From: Flavobacterium anseongense
Lineage (GTDB): Bacteria; Bacteroidota; Bacteroidia; Flavobacteriales; Flavobacteriaceae
Direction: 5' to 3'
DNA length: 64,000 nucleotides
NCBI RefSeq assembly: GCF_021608185.1
Contig: NZ_JAKIHN010000002.1
Span: forward strand, 186,001 to 250,000
Shown one piece after another: positions 34,662 to 44,602 of this stretch (positions within the stretch are counted from its first letter, which is position 1; the number at the start of each line of letters is the position of its first letter). A model generated the notes under the pieces. It was not told where the DNA came from. It saw only the letters and a program-made list of their open reading frames with translations, and ran no database searches. A program made the position numbers and the translations under genes.

Positions 34662-36029
34662 TTAAAATCCGTGTTGTGTTGATGAAAATCCTAAATTTTG
34701 AAGTCCGGTTTGGACTTCCGGTGCCTGCATGAATAAATTCCATAAAAGTCCGGTTCTATGATTTTCTATCATCGGAACGATTGTACCTTGATCGATAGCT
34801 AAATATCTTGGTGTAACCCAATCATGATGTGGTGAAAATGCGTCATAAGGTCCGGCTGCTCCTATCAATCTGTCTTTCCATTCTGAATTTTCGTAAAAGA
34901 AACGCAAAGCTTTCATTGATTCTGTTGGTGTATATGGAAAATCGGATAAAGCGGCTGTTGGTGAAATTACACCACGGTCGTTACTAGGTTTATGATCAGT
35001 ATAACCGACACTTCCATTAGGATTTCTGGTATAACTTGCGGTTAAACCCCAACAATTTTCTCCATATCCAATCCAACCAACAGGATTAGTAACACAATAT
35101 TGATTCATTATTTTGGCATGATTCTGAACTAATGTCCAATAATTTGCATATTGGTCAGATAATCCTCTTGGGTCTAAACCTAGATAGGAATAATGAGCCC
35201 AGAACATTGGGCCAACGTTTCCGGTTGAACCGTTATAATTAAAAACTACAGGAATTCCGTATCGACTACCTGCGTGAACAATTGCTCCATTTCTTGCCCA
35301 AGCCTCATGATAAGCAGCGGATGGTATGGCATGAGTTGGAGAAGCTGCTCCCATAACATAGGTAATCAGACATTCGTTGTATCCTTCTAGTTTGAAATTT
35401 TTAATCCATGCAAAATTTGGTGACCAGTGCCAATACATTGCGTTTTCGCCTTTGGTATACCAATTCCACTCAACACCTTTCCATAGGTCGTCGGCTTTTT
35501 GAGCTAAGGCTTGTTCGGCTGGAGTTCCGTTTTTAAAATATTCTCTAACGCAAATTAATCCCTGACACAAAAATGAGGTTTCTACAATATCGCCTCCGTC
35601 ATCATCTGCTCCAAAAGGAACTACATTTCCATTAGTTCCGTTAATCCAATGAGGCCATGCTCCATGAAATCGGTCTGCATTTTCTAAAAAGGTTAAGGCT
35701 GTATTTAGTCTGGCGACAGCTTCGTCTCTTGGCACAAAATTTCTTTCTATACCTACTAAAATTGTCATTAGTCCGAAACCCGAACCTCCTGTTGTTACCA
35801 AATTTGCATCTACCCAAGTTTCATCAGTATGATAACGTTCCCGGGCTAGCTTAGAGTTAAATTCTGCGTAATCCCAAAAATATTTAAAAGCATCCTGTTG
35901 CACTTTGTCCAGCAGTTGATCATCGGTTAAAGGAATAACCTCTTCCTCTGCATCTCCCGACTTGTTGGAACAAGAACAGGAAACAAGGAAAAACTGAAAA
36001 ATTATTAATAATTTAACTAGACATTTCAT
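34662..36029 (-). CDS. GH144-type glucoamylase-family lipoprotein (PF10091)
   Basis: 455 residues. A lipoprotein signal (MKCLVKLLIIFQFFLVSCSC) anchors it, probably at the outer membrane. The body is an (alpha/alpha)6 domain of the PF10091 'glucoamylase' family, with FKYFWDYAEFNSKLARERYH, TGGSGFGLMTILVG, WPHWINGTNG, DDDGGDIVETSFLCQGL and NENCWGLTASYT-like blocks. Characterised members of the family are GH144 endo-beta-1,2-glucanases, so the substrate of this locus could be beta-1,2-glucan. This is the family's known activity, not shown for this protein. The LamG gene is directly upstream, with a hairpin in between. Confidence 0.88.
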   Translation of the reverse strand: MKCLVKLLIIFQFFLVSCSCSNKSGDAEEEVIPLTDDQLLDKVQQDAFKYFWDYAEFNSKLARERYHTDETWVDANLVTTGGSGFGLMTILVGIERNFVPRDEAVARLNTALTFLENADRFHGAWPHWINGTNGNVVPFGADDDGGDIVETSFLCQGLICVREYFKNGTPAEQALAQKADDLWKGVEWNWYTKGENAMYWHWSPNFAWIKNFKLEGYNECLITYVMGAASPTHAIPSAAYHEAWARNGAIVHAGSRYGIPVVFNYNGSTGNVGPMFWAHYSYLGLDPRGLSDQYANYWTLVQNHAKIMNQYCVTNPVGWIGYGENCWGLTASYTRNPNGSVGYTDHKPSNDRGVISPTAALSDFPYTPTESMKALRFFYENSEWKDRLIGAAGPYDAFSPHHDWVTPRYLAIDQGTIVPMIENHRTGLLWNLFMQAPEVQTGLQNLGFSSTQHGF

Positions 36030-36065
36030 GATTGATGATGTGTAAATTGGGTGTGGTTTTTATAT

Positions 36066-36098
36066 AAAGCCTAACAGATAGTATACCTGTTAGGCTTT
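36066..36098 (-). terminator. Hairpin between LamG and GH144 genes
   Basis: AAAGCCTAACAG, loop, CTGTTAGGCTTT, followed on the minus strand by a moderately T-rich stretch. It may attenuate transcription so that the SusC/SusD/LamG genes are expressed more than the enzymes. Confidence 0.6.
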
Positions 36099-36109
36099 AA
36101 TTATACTAA

Positions 36110-37015
36110 TTATCTACCTGCTAATCCTAATTCATACAAAGCTCCAATTTCTGCTGTAGTAAGGGTTTTGTCATAAATTCTTAGCTCGTCAACTCCTCCT
36201 TTTAAAGCAGCGTTCCAAGTGTCAACATTTGTACCGTTTACTACTGTCTCTAAAGCTCCTATAACCGGTCTTGTTGGAAGGAAGTGGTTTAATGGTTTTG
36301 GAGCACCACCATTTCTAACTTCCCATGCAGAGTTAGAAATTTTTGCTCCGTTTACATAAATTTTGTTAGTCCCTGTTGGTCCGTCGAAAACATAAACAAC
36401 ATGAGCCCATTGTCCTCCAATTTTGTTAGCTGCCCATGTGTGAGTTGCATCCATCCATGGTTCTTGTTTGATCATGTTTACAGCATCACCACCAAATTCA
36501 GAACCGTCAGTATTTTTAATTCTGAATACACCTTTCATCTGAATAGAATCACTAGTAACTAATCCGTGAGTTTCAGCCATAAGGTTTAAATTACCAAAGA
36601 CTTCTCCTGTTCTTGTTAAAGAGAAGATTGGAGAAGTTGTACTAACTGCAGTTGGGTTTACTTTATTATTAGAAACTTTAACCCAAGCAGAAATAGATAC
36701 ACTTCCCGAAGTTGTGTTTAATGCCGGTATCTCAGGATATGCCATGTAACCTGAATTAAAATTTGCTGCCTGACCTTTCATACCAGTTACATAGGTTGTC
36801 GCAACGGTAGTGGATGGAGATGTGTTTGAAACGGATTCTTTTCCGTTCCCGTCCAATGGCCAATACGCTTTTAAAGCTGAAGCTGCTACTTCATCAGAAT
36901 TGTTGTAACCTCCAATTGGCGGTAATGAACTACCCGAGTCACTGCTACAGCTTGTAAATGATGCAAATGCTAAAGAAAATGCAAATGCTGAAACTAAAAT
37001 TTTGTTTGTTTTCAT
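36110..37015 (-). CDS. LamG-domain surface glycan-binding lipoprotein
   Basis: 301 residues. A lipoprotein signal ends TSC at about residue 23, then a Ser/Gly-rich linker. Residues about 45-295 form a concanavalin A-like (LamG) jelly roll with LKAYWPLDGNGKESVS, VSISAWVKVSN, WAHVVYVFDG, NKIYVNGAKI and GGVDELRIYDKTLTTAEIGA. In Bacteroidota, a LamG or similar lipoprotein often follows SusD and holds the glycan on the cell surface. It occupies the SusE/SusF position, immediately downstream of SusD. It does not have catalytic residues I could name. Confidence 0.9.
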   Translation of the reverse strand: MKTNKILVSAFAFSLAFASFTSCSSDSGSSLPPIGGYNNSDEVAASALKAYWPLDGNGKESVSNTSPSTTVATTYVTGMKGQAANFNSGYMAYPEIPALNTTSGSVSISAWVKVSNNKVNPTAVSTTSPIFSLTRTGEVFGNLNLMAETHGLVTSDSIQMKGVFRIKNTDGSEFGGDAVNMIKQEPWMDATHTWAANKIGGQWAHVVYVFDGPTGTNKIYVNGAKISNSAWEVRNGGAPKPLNHFLPTRPVIGALETVVNGTNVDTWNAALKGGVDELRIYDKTLTTAEIGALYELGLAGR

Positions 37016-37057
37016 GATTTAAAATATTTAATTATTAAGTTAATATAAATGTTAATG

Positions 37058-38521
37058 TTAATATCCTGGATTTTGTGTTAACCTGTTATCGCTTGCGATA
37101 ATTTGGTCTTGTGGAATCGGAAACAATTCGTGTGTTCCTACTATAAAGGTTTTTCCATCAAGGTTCATTGCTGATTGTGCTTGGCCTGTTCTTACAATGT
37201 CAAACCAACGATCATGTTCCATTGCCATTTCGGCTCTTCGCTCTTTAAGAATTGATTCAAGTGTTACCGAAGTAACAGCTGACAATCCAGCCCGAACTCT
37301 GATTTCTGAAATTCTATCTACAGCTTCAGACGTCGCACCAATATGGAAGCCTGCTTCAGCTCTAATCAGAAGAATGTCGCTGTATTTTAATATTCTCAGA
37401 TTTTTAGCCGTCTGACCTTTGTCTCCATTCCATGATTCAGCAACTGTACTTTGGTAGGCCTTATAATTGTATCTTGGATTTGTCCATGTAATTGGTGCAA
37501 TAAATCCATCCCACAATACTGATGGAACGAACATAACCGTTGCGTCCTTTCTAAGATCTCCGGCTTCATAAGAATTTACTAAAGTTAAAGACGGTGTGTT
37601 AAAACCCCATCCTAAATCGGGTGTTCCTCTTGGGCCTTGTACATTGGTATAATCTACAAGTCCTTTTGTAAGTGTGGCTTGTACTTCGTAGATGGATTCA
37701 GAGCTGTTTTCACCAACTTCTCTCCATACATCAGCATAACTTGGGAGCAATGCATATTGACCAGATGAAATAACCAGTCCGGACATATCGTAGGCTTGCT
37801 GCCATTTTTCCTGATATAAGTAAGCTTTTGCCAAAAGAGCCTGGGCTGCACCTTTACTTGCTCTGCCTAAATCATTGGTTGCATAGGTACTTTTGAGCGG
37901 TAATCTGTCTATTGCATCTAATAAATCAGCTTCTATTTGTGCATAGGTTTCCTGCTTGGTTTTTCGGGTGTAAACAATATTATTAATAGCTTCTGAATCA
38001 TTGATATCGATTTTAGTCGTTACTACCGGAACACCTCCGAAGCAGCGCACTAAATCAAAATAAGACAAAGCTCTTAAGAATTTAACTTCTCCAATAAATC
38101 TGCTTTTCTGAGTTTCATCAATATCAAATTGCTCCAAATAGAAAAGTGCTGTATTTGCTCTTCCAATTAACTGATATCTGCCTTCCCAAACATCACTGAA
38201 TGAAATACTGCTTGGCGAAAATGTCAAATTATCCATTCTGTTTTTATCTGTTCCGCTATCAGAAGGCGTTGATCCTTTATCAGCGTCATCAGAAGTTATG
38301 CTTGTAATTCCAATCCATGAAAAGGAATACATATTATAATCTAACTGTTTGCTGTAAACTCCGTTAACTAGTTGTATTGCGTTATTCGGATCTTTCAAAA
38401 AATCATCAACATTTTGAACATCATTGGGTTCCACATTCAAATCGTCTTCACACGAATTAGTGGTGAATGTTAATGCTAAAAATAAAAAAGCTATTAGTTT
38501 ACTATTTACTATATTTTTCAT
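37058..38521 (-). CDS. susD: RagB/SusD family nutrient-uptake lipoprotein
   Basis: 487 residues. A lipoprotein signal with cysteine at about 24 (TTNSC) and the EDDLNVEPND start of the mature protein agree with SusD. The TPR-like helical core has FLKDPNNAIQLVNGVYSKQL, SFSDVWEGRYQLIGRANTAL, RFIGEVKFLRALSYFDLVR and LLAKAYLYQEKWQQAYD, and the C-terminus LKERRAEMAMEHDRWFDIVR with a final FPIPQDQI and NPGY end. SusD caps the SusC channel and binds oligosaccharide. The gene begins 12 bases after the SusC stop. Confidence 0.96.
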   Translation of the reverse strand: MKNIVNSKLIAFLFLALTFTTNSCEDDLNVEPNDVQNVDDFLKDPNNAIQLVNGVYSKQLDYNMYSFSWIGITSITSDDADKGSTPSDSGTDKNRMDNLTFSPSSISFSDVWEGRYQLIGRANTALFYLEQFDIDETQKSRFIGEVKFLRALSYFDLVRCFGGVPVVTTKIDINDSEAINNIVYTRKTKQETYAQIEADLLDAIDRLPLKSTYATNDLGRASKGAAQALLAKAYLYQEKWQQAYDMSGLVISSGQYALLPSYADVWREVGENSSESIYEVQATLTKGLVDYTNVQGPRGTPDLGWGFNTPSLTLVNSYEAGDLRKDATVMFVPSVLWDGFIAPITWTNPRYNYKAYQSTVAESWNGDKGQTAKNLRILKYSDILLIRAEAGFHIGATSEAVDRISEIRVRAGLSAVTSVTLESILKERRAEMAMEHDRWFDIVRTGQAQSAMNLDGKTFIVGTHELFPIPQDQIIASDNRLTQNPGY

Positions 38522-38533
38522 ATTAATCTTTTA

Positions 38534-41515
38534 TTAAAAACTTACATTCAAACCAAATAGAAATGTTTTGTTGGTTGGATAAGCATCCAATTCAATTCCG
38601 GCACTACCTAATGGATCAGCATTATTGCTACCTGATATTTCAGGCGAATACCCTGAATATTTAGTAAAAATAAATGGATTTATAGCGGTTGCATACACTC
38701 TAACCTTATCAATTTTTTCAAAGAATTTTGGAAATGTATATCCAAGTGTAATGTTGTTTATTCTTAAATAAGAACCATCTTCTACATAATAAGTTGATGC
38801 AATTGGCACTTCATTGAATGGAGCCGGATTTGTACCATTTGGAGTTGAAGGTGTCCAAAAACTATTTAAATAATCATACTCAATATTCTCACCTCCAAAA
38901 CGTTGCGCTTTTTTTCCGTTATAAACTTTATTCCCTCCAACACCATAGGCATCGGTTGAAAAATCGAAGTTTTTATAATTGATTCCAAAACTCAAACCAT
39001 AAGTATAAGTTGGCAGATACGAACCTGCTACCACTCTTTCGTTGCTGTAAGTAAAGTTTCCGTCAGCATTTTTACCGGTAACCTGATACACATAGAAACT
39101 ACCTAAAGCTTCTCCAACGAGTACTTGTTTTGTCCATTGACCGTTACCCAATCCACCACCAATTAAAGTCGCGAAATAGGAGTTATCCGCTTTTACCAAT
39201 TCGTTTTTGTTATAGGAGTAATTTCCTCCTACCCAATAACTCCAATTATCATTTATTTTAGTATCCCATCGCAAAGAAACTTCAACTCCTTTATTGCTAA
39301 CGTCACCAGTATTTACGACTGTTCTGCCTTCTGAAATAACATCCGGAAGATCAACGGGTAAAATCACATCTAATGATTTTCGGTCATACAAATCAATTGT
39401 TCCTGATAATCTGTTTTTCAAAACTTTAAAATCGATACCGAAATCAAGTTCCTGCATCGTTTCCCAAGTTAAATTAGGATCGACAGTATAAGGCTGATAA
39501 CTTCCCGGAGAAATATTTTGATTGCTGCCCAAAGCATAATTTGCTCCGGATGAAAAAATTGGAATGTTTAAAGAGTTTAATGAATTTGCATTACCGATTT
39601 CTCCATAACCACCACGTACTTTTAAGAAGTTAATGAATTTAAACTTTTCCATAAACTTTTCTTCACTTACCAACCAACCGGCAGATATAGAAGGGAAAAC
39701 GCCCCATTTTTTACTTTCCTGAAATATACTTGTCCCTTCCCTTCTCATAGTTGCAGAGACCAAGTACTTTCCATTATATTCATATTCTAATCTTCCAAAA
39801 TAAGCTAACGATACAACTGGTGTATCACGATGATTAGTAACTACTGCATCTGGTGCTATCGGTGTATTATAAGAAGATAAATCAAAAGACCAATAGTTAG
39901 GTTGCACCGGAACGTTAAATCGAGTTCCTTCTAAATTTTCAAAATTCTTTTTAGTCGTTCTAGACATACCCACTACAGCTGTCACATCATGATTGCCAAA
40001 AGTTCTTTTAAAGGTTAGATAATTGTCCCAGTTGAATTCGTAATAATCGCTTCGCTTTTGTGTGAGTGTATTGTATTTAATCTCATTGGTTCCAAATGAA
40101 GCCTCGTAGTCCTCAATACTGCTGGTGGCGTTTTGCGAAAGATAAATTTGATCATTCGGAATAAATGAAAAGCCTTTGTAGTTATTATAGCTGGCTCCAA
40201 AATTTGAAGTATAGGTAAAGTCCTTTGAGAGTTTAAGCTCGGCAGCAACAGAACCAAATAATGTTACATCTTTGTTTTTATCATTTGTATAATACAATTG
40301 CGCAACAGGATTTCCAACATTATTAAAACGATCGCTACCGTTAATATCAATAAGACCTGTGGATGGATTTCTAAGCGGAACTCCCCATCTTCCATTATCA
40401 AAACGAACCGGAACAATTGGTGACTGCTTGTAAGCATTTGTAAAGGCACTTAATGGTTTTGTATTGTTTCTGGCTATGGTTACGTTGATGTTTTGAGAAA
40501 TTTTTAATTTTTTGTCAAGCAATTTGAATTCATTGCGCGAGTTGATATTGTTTCTCTCGTATTCTGTTCCCATCAAAATACCTTTTTCTTTATAGTTTGT
40601 AGCGGCAAAATAATAGCTCGCATTTTCATTAGCGCCCGAAATCGAAACATGATTATTCAATACTTCACCGGTATCTGTTATTTCATCAAGCCAGTTTGTA
40701 TTATAAGGTTGGTCAAAACTATAATAGGAAGAAGAACCTGCAGCCGTATTATTATAATAGGCAAAACGATACGAATCGGCCATCTCTACTTTTTTCTGAA
40801 TAAACTTTTGTCCGTAATACGAATCATAGGAAACTTTAATCTGTCCTAATTTTCCTTTTTTGGTAGTAATAATAACAACGCCATTTGCTCCTTTTTGACC
40901 ATAGATTGCCAATGAAGATGCGTCTTTTAGTATATCAATTGTAGCTATCTCGTTTGGACTTAATCCATTCAGACTTGTTTCAATTCCGTCTACAACATAT
41001 AATGGATCACGGCCACCAAGTATGGTTCCTAAACCTCTGATTCGTATCGAAGGATTGGCTCCGGGTTCATCGTTTGTTACTATATTAACTCCGGCAGCTT
41101 TACCTTGTATGGCTTGTATTGGCGATTGAGCAGCAGTCTTTGTAATGTCAGCTGATTTTATTTGTACAACTGATCCCGTAATAGAACCCATTTTCTTTGT
41201 TCCATATCCAATAACAACAACTTCATTTAGATTATTTGATACGGTTTTTAGAACAACAGTCATTGATTCTGATGTTGCTTTTTGGGTGACAGTTTCATAA
41301 CCTATAAAGGAAAGACTAATTATATCCCCAACATTGGCTTCGATTGAAAATTTTCCATCAATGTCTGACACGGCTGATTTGCCGGAGGCTTTGACTATAA
41401 TATTTACACCTGGCAAAGGCTGATTTGTATCATCTAAAACTACTCCTTTTATTGTTTGTGAATTCGCGATTGAAGTAACCAGAAAAAGTAATAAGAAACT
41501 AAAAATGCCTTTCAT
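38534..41515 (-). CDS. susC: SusC/RagA family TonB-dependent outer membrane transporter
   Basis: 993 residues from the ATG at 41515, which begins a signal peptide (MKGIFSFLLLFLVTSIANSQ); a longer frame upstream is rejected. A CarboxypepD_reg-like domain (about 22-100) is followed by a plug domain with the SusC motif LNEVVVIGYGTKKMGSITGS, then a 22-strand barrel whose last residues end in Phe (LFGLNVSF). It imports oligosaccharide through the outer membrane with TonB energy. It is the first gene after the regulator and probably has the main promoter of the locus. Confidence 0.96.
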   Translation of the reverse strand: MKGIFSFLLLFLVTSIANSQTIKGVVLDDTNQPLPGVNIIVKASGKSAVSDIDGKFSIEANVGDIISLSFIGYETVTQKATSESMTVVLKTVSNNLNEVVVIGYGTKKMGSITGSVVQIKSADITKTAAQSPIQAIQGKAAGVNIVTNDEPGANPSIRIRGLGTILGGRDPLYVVDGIETSLNGLSPNEIATIDILKDASSLAIYGQKGANGVVIITTKKGKLGQIKVSYDSYYGQKFIQKKVEMADSYRFAYYNNTAAGSSSYYSFDQPYNTNWLDEITDTGEVLNNHVSISGANENASYYFAATNYKEKGILMGTEYERNNINSRNEFKLLDKKLKISQNINVTIARNNTKPLSAFTNAYKQSPIVPVRFDNGRWGVPLRNPSTGLIDINGSDRFNNVGNPVAQLYYTNDKNKDVTLFGSVAAELKLSKDFTYTSNFGASYNNYKGFSFIPNDQIYLSQNATSSIEDYEASFGTNEIKYNTLTQKRSDYYEFNWDNYLTFKRTFGNHDVTAVVGMSRTTKKNFENLEGTRFNVPVQPNYWSFDLSSYNTPIAPDAVVTNHRDTPVVSLAYFGRLEYEYNGKYLVSATMRREGTSIFQESKKWGVFPSISAGWLVSEEKFMEKFKFINFLKVRGGYGEIGNANSLNSLNIPIFSSGANYALGSNQNISPGSYQPYTVDPNLTWETMQELDFGIDFKVLKNRLSGTIDLYDRKSLDVILPVDLPDVISEGRTVVNTGDVSNKGVEVSLRWDTKINDNWSYWVGGNYSYNKNELVKADNSYFATLIGGGLGNGQWTKQVLVGEALGSFYVYQVTGKNADGNFTYSNERVVAGSYLPTYTYGLSFGINYKNFDFSTDAYGVGGNKVYNGKKAQRFGGENIEYDYLNSFWTPSTPNGTNPAPFNEVPIASTYYVEDGSYLRINNITLGYTFPKFFEKIDKVRVYATAINPFIFTKYSGYSPEISGSNNADPLGSAGIELDAYPTNKTFLFGLNVSF

Positions 41516-41591
41516 AAAATAAGTTTTTGGTTTGGTAAGGCTAATATAGTCAATTACATCGTTATAGTTTGCATACAATAATCACTACAAT

Positions 41592-41697
41592 ACTACATCA
41601 AAACAATTTTTTATTGTTTTAAAAACCTAAATAACAATGATTTAAAATGATATTGTATTGCAAAAAACACATCTAATAAATAATTATTTGATGTAGT
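41592..41697. promoter_or_regulatory. Inverted repeat in the susC upstream region
   Basis: ACTACATCAAA (41592-41602) and TTTGATGTAGT (41687-41697) are perfect complements, 84 bases apart, in the 250 bases between susC and the regulator gene. The regulator gene lies directly upstream, and its C-terminal HTH could bind such paired sites. This is inference. Confidence 0.45.
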
Positions 41698-41765
41698 TAT
41701 GATGCATTATAAAACGATAAAAAAAGTGGATATTTATTTTATTATTAATAAAAATAAATAAAAAT

Positions 41766-44510
41766 TTATAAGTTTATCATAAACTTGGAAAGGTTGATAT
41801 CCTGATTGAGCTCTAATTTCTTTCTTAATCTGTAGCGATGAAGTTCAACGCCTCTAAATGAAATATTCATCAAAGGTGCAATCTCTTTAGATGATAAATT
41901 CATTTTTAGGTAGATACAGAGTTTTATATCCTTTGAAGTTAGCTGAGGATAATTATGTGTTAGTTTATGTACAAAATCTTCGTGGCTTTGCATTAGATTC
42001 TTTTCAAAACTTTGCCATTCATTTTTATTGATTGAATTAATTTTGATCGACTTTTTGATTTTGTTCTTAAGTTGATTTATATCGCTTTCATTATCTAATA
42101 TACTCTGAATAGTATCAATCATTTCCGACTGTTTTGCAATCGAAAGTGATTTGCCCGCAACCTCCGAAGCTTTTGATTGTATCTGCATTTCTAATATGTG
42201 TTTGTCATATTCCTGCATTTTCAATTTGTTTTCGGCAATGAGCTCTAATTGAAGAATTTGTTTTTGATGCTTCAGTTCTTCTTCCTTTAGTTTTAACTTT
42301 TCGAGATAGCGTATCTTATTCCATTTATAATACAAATAAAAACTACCTGAAATTATCAGTATATAAACCAAAATCATCACCAAAGAGAAATACCAAGGCT
42401 TATCAACATTAAATTGATAATCAGCAACCTGTATAAAATTTTCTCCGTTATTGTAATATATTTTCAAACTCTGGCTGCCACTCGAAAGATTATTTAAAAC
42501 TATATTTCCTGATTTTACCGGAAAAAATGTTTTGGTATCATTTAGCTTATAAAATAATCCGAGTCGGTTATAACCGTAATATTCTGAAATTATATCAACT
42601 TCAACAGATTGATTATAGTGTATAGAAGTATTTCCATCAATCATTTTCCCTTGATAAAATGCTTCAGTAGCAATTTTTTGATTTTTAGTTTTAGCGTTTT
42701 TAAGAGGAAAAGAAAAGAAACCATCATCGAGATTCATCAATAATTGATTACCATCTCTAAAAACTTTAGTATCCTGATTAATGATTTTTCCTTCATAATA
42801 CTTTTCGGGAATTAAATCCCAAATATAGTTCTCACCTATTTGATGAATAACATATAACAATTTATCTTTTAATACAATGAAATTAGAATTGTTAACCGGG
42901 ATTATTTCAGAAATATCGGCAAAGTTTTTATTAAAGATTTCATTCTTTTCCAGCTTATTGGAAATGGAATTAAAGTTGTACCAAACATTATCTATAAAGA
43001 ACAAAATTTCATTCTTATAATCAAAAATCTTCACACCATAATCATTCCATATTTTGTTTTGATGCGTAATGTTTTCAACCCTTTCGACTTCATAAAGATT
43101 ATTAAAAGTTATCCGGTATAGACTTCTATAGTTGTCAACCGCCCAAAGTTCTTTTGGTTTATTTTGGGCTATGTTTTTAATGGGTTTGGTTAAATTATCA
43201 ACGATTTTATATTTTGTAAAGTCAATAGGCGAATTGTATAAAATAATTCCCGAATAATTAGCTTGAAAATATTTATTGTCATAATCACTTTCCTGAAATT
43301 TCCATCCTCCACTAATAGTGTTTACCTTTTTAAGCACATCATTTTCATAAATAAACGTTCCGTCATTGTGACCGATAATATATTTTGTTCCATTCTTATG
43401 AATGTCCCAAACCTGTCCCTGCGAGTTTGGTAACAACTGCAGGTTTTTATCCTGATATTTAAAAACGCCATGATTAGAACCTAGCAAGTAACCGTTTTTT
43501 ATAGCTGCTAATGTATAAACAGAACCTAAAACACCCGTATTATCAGAGAAAATGGTGTAAGGCGAATTAATTTCGATATGAGAAATGCCATTATCCAAAC
43601 CCAACCACAAATCATTCTCTTTATCAAAACCAATGCAAAGCACTGAATTGTTTATCAGCGAATTGTTTCTGTTGATATTCTGATGCGCATTAGATTTTAA
43701 ATCGACTATGTACAGACCTTTAAAAGCGGTTCCAATAGCCAATCGGTTATCATCAATAAACTTAGCCGTGATGATTATTTCTTTTTTAAGTATCGCATTC
43801 AAGGAATTATTCCACGGAATTAGCTTTCCGTTTTCTTCTACAAAAACACCATTTTTTTGGGTAAAAATATAGATTTGGCCTTTGTTAGTAGCAATTCCAT
43901 GAATGATATTATTTTCTAATCCTTGCCATTTAGTGACTTTTTTAAACGATTTATTTTCAAATAAATACACTCCATTATTTACTGAAGCCATATAAATGCT
44001 ATCATTCACAACAAAACAATAAGAAATCTGAAACGGAATTCTGGTCTTTACAATTTTGCCATCGGTATAAACAAAAAGCTCATTAAACGATTGAAAATAG
44101 ATTTTATTCTGATGCTTGAAAATTTTCCAAATCTCTTCATTAATAGAAGCGCCGGTAAAAAGTTTCTTGTCTCTGCTTAATGAGGTATACACCATTTTTC
44201 CGGAGATTCTTTTCCAATAACCAAATTCATTATAAGAACCTGTATACACCTTATCACCATCAACAAAAACGGAACGAAGTATAGTCTTGTTTGGCAAAGT
44301 ATATTTTTCCCATTTTACGCCATTATAACGCAAAAAATAATGATTGTTGGCATAATAAAGTGCATTGTCACTTCCTTGTGCAACACTCCAAACCTGGTTG
44401 TCTCCAAAATAATTTGACTTCGTGAAATTTTCTACAAAGGGAAGCAGTTCCTGAGATTGAACTGAACAAACAGATAGTAGTAATAAAAAATAAAAAAATA
44501 TCTTTTTCAC
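41766..44510 (-). CDS. Periplasmic-propeller sensor with LuxR-type HTH
   Basis: 914 residues. A signal peptide (1-20) is followed by Reg_prop propeller repeats (about 25-600; DNDLWLGLDNGISH-type blades) and a Y_Y_Y (triple tyrosine) domain near 630-720. Then come one membrane helix (about 733-755; SLVMILVYILIISGSFYLYY), a cytoplasmic coiled coil (about 760-840) and a C-terminal HTH (about 860-914; LTSKDIKLCIYLKMNLSSKE, then IAPLMNISFRGVELHRYRLR). There is no histidine kinase or receiver domain. It thus resembles an all-in-one sensor-regulator, likely of the nearby susC operon. A -7 box lies at 44530-44537. Confidence 0.9.
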   Translation of the reverse strand: MKKIFFYFLLLLSVCSVQSQELLPFVENFTKSNYFGDNQVWSVAQGSDNALYYANNHYFLRYNGVKWEKYTLPNKTILRSVFVDGDKVYTGSYNEFGYWKRISGKMVYTSLSRDKKLFTGASINEEIWKIFKHQNKIYFQSFNELFVYTDGKIVKTRIPFQISYCFVVNDSIYMASVNNGVYLFENKSFKKVTKWQGLENNIIHGIATNKGQIYIFTQKNGVFVEENGKLIPWNNSLNAILKKEIIITAKFIDDNRLAIGTAFKGLYIVDLKSNAHQNINRNNSLINNSVLCIGFDKENDLWLGLDNGISHIEINSPYTIFSDNTGVLGSVYTLAAIKNGYLLGSNHGVFKYQDKNLQLLPNSQGQVWDIHKNGTKYIIGHNDGTFIYENDVLKKVNTISGGWKFQESDYDNKYFQANYSGIILYNSPIDFTKYKIVDNLTKPIKNIAQNKPKELWAVDNYRSLYRITFNNLYEVERVENITHQNKIWNDYGVKIFDYKNEILFFIDNVWYNFNSISNKLEKNEIFNKNFADISEIIPVNNSNFIVLKDKLLYVIHQIGENYIWDLIPEKYYEGKIINQDTKVFRDGNQLLMNLDDGFFSFPLKNAKTKNQKIATEAFYQGKMIDGNTSIHYNQSVEVDIISEYYGYNRLGLFYKLNDTKTFFPVKSGNIVLNNLSSGSQSLKIYYNNGENFIQVADYQFNVDKPWYFSLVMILVYILIISGSFYLYYKWNKIRYLEKLKLKEEELKHQKQILQLELIAENKLKMQEYDKHILEMQIQSKASEVAGKSLSIAKQSEMIDTIQSILDNESDINQLKNKIKKSIKINSINKNEWQSFEKNLMQSHEDFVHKLTHNYPQLTSKDIKLCIYLKMNLSSKEIAPLMNISFRGVELHRYRLRKKLELNQDINLSKFMINL

Positions 44511-44529
44511 GAAATTAGATTTGACAATC

Positions 44530-44537
44530 CAAATGTA
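44530..44537 (-). promoter_or_regulatory. -7 box (TACATTTG) for regulator gene
   Basis: TAnnTTTG on the minus strand, 19 bases before the ATG at 44510. Confidence 0.55.
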
Positions 44538-44602
44538 AAAAAGATATTGTATTAAACTCCAATTTTATGGGAAACAAACAAATGTATCCGCAGCAAAATT
44601 AA

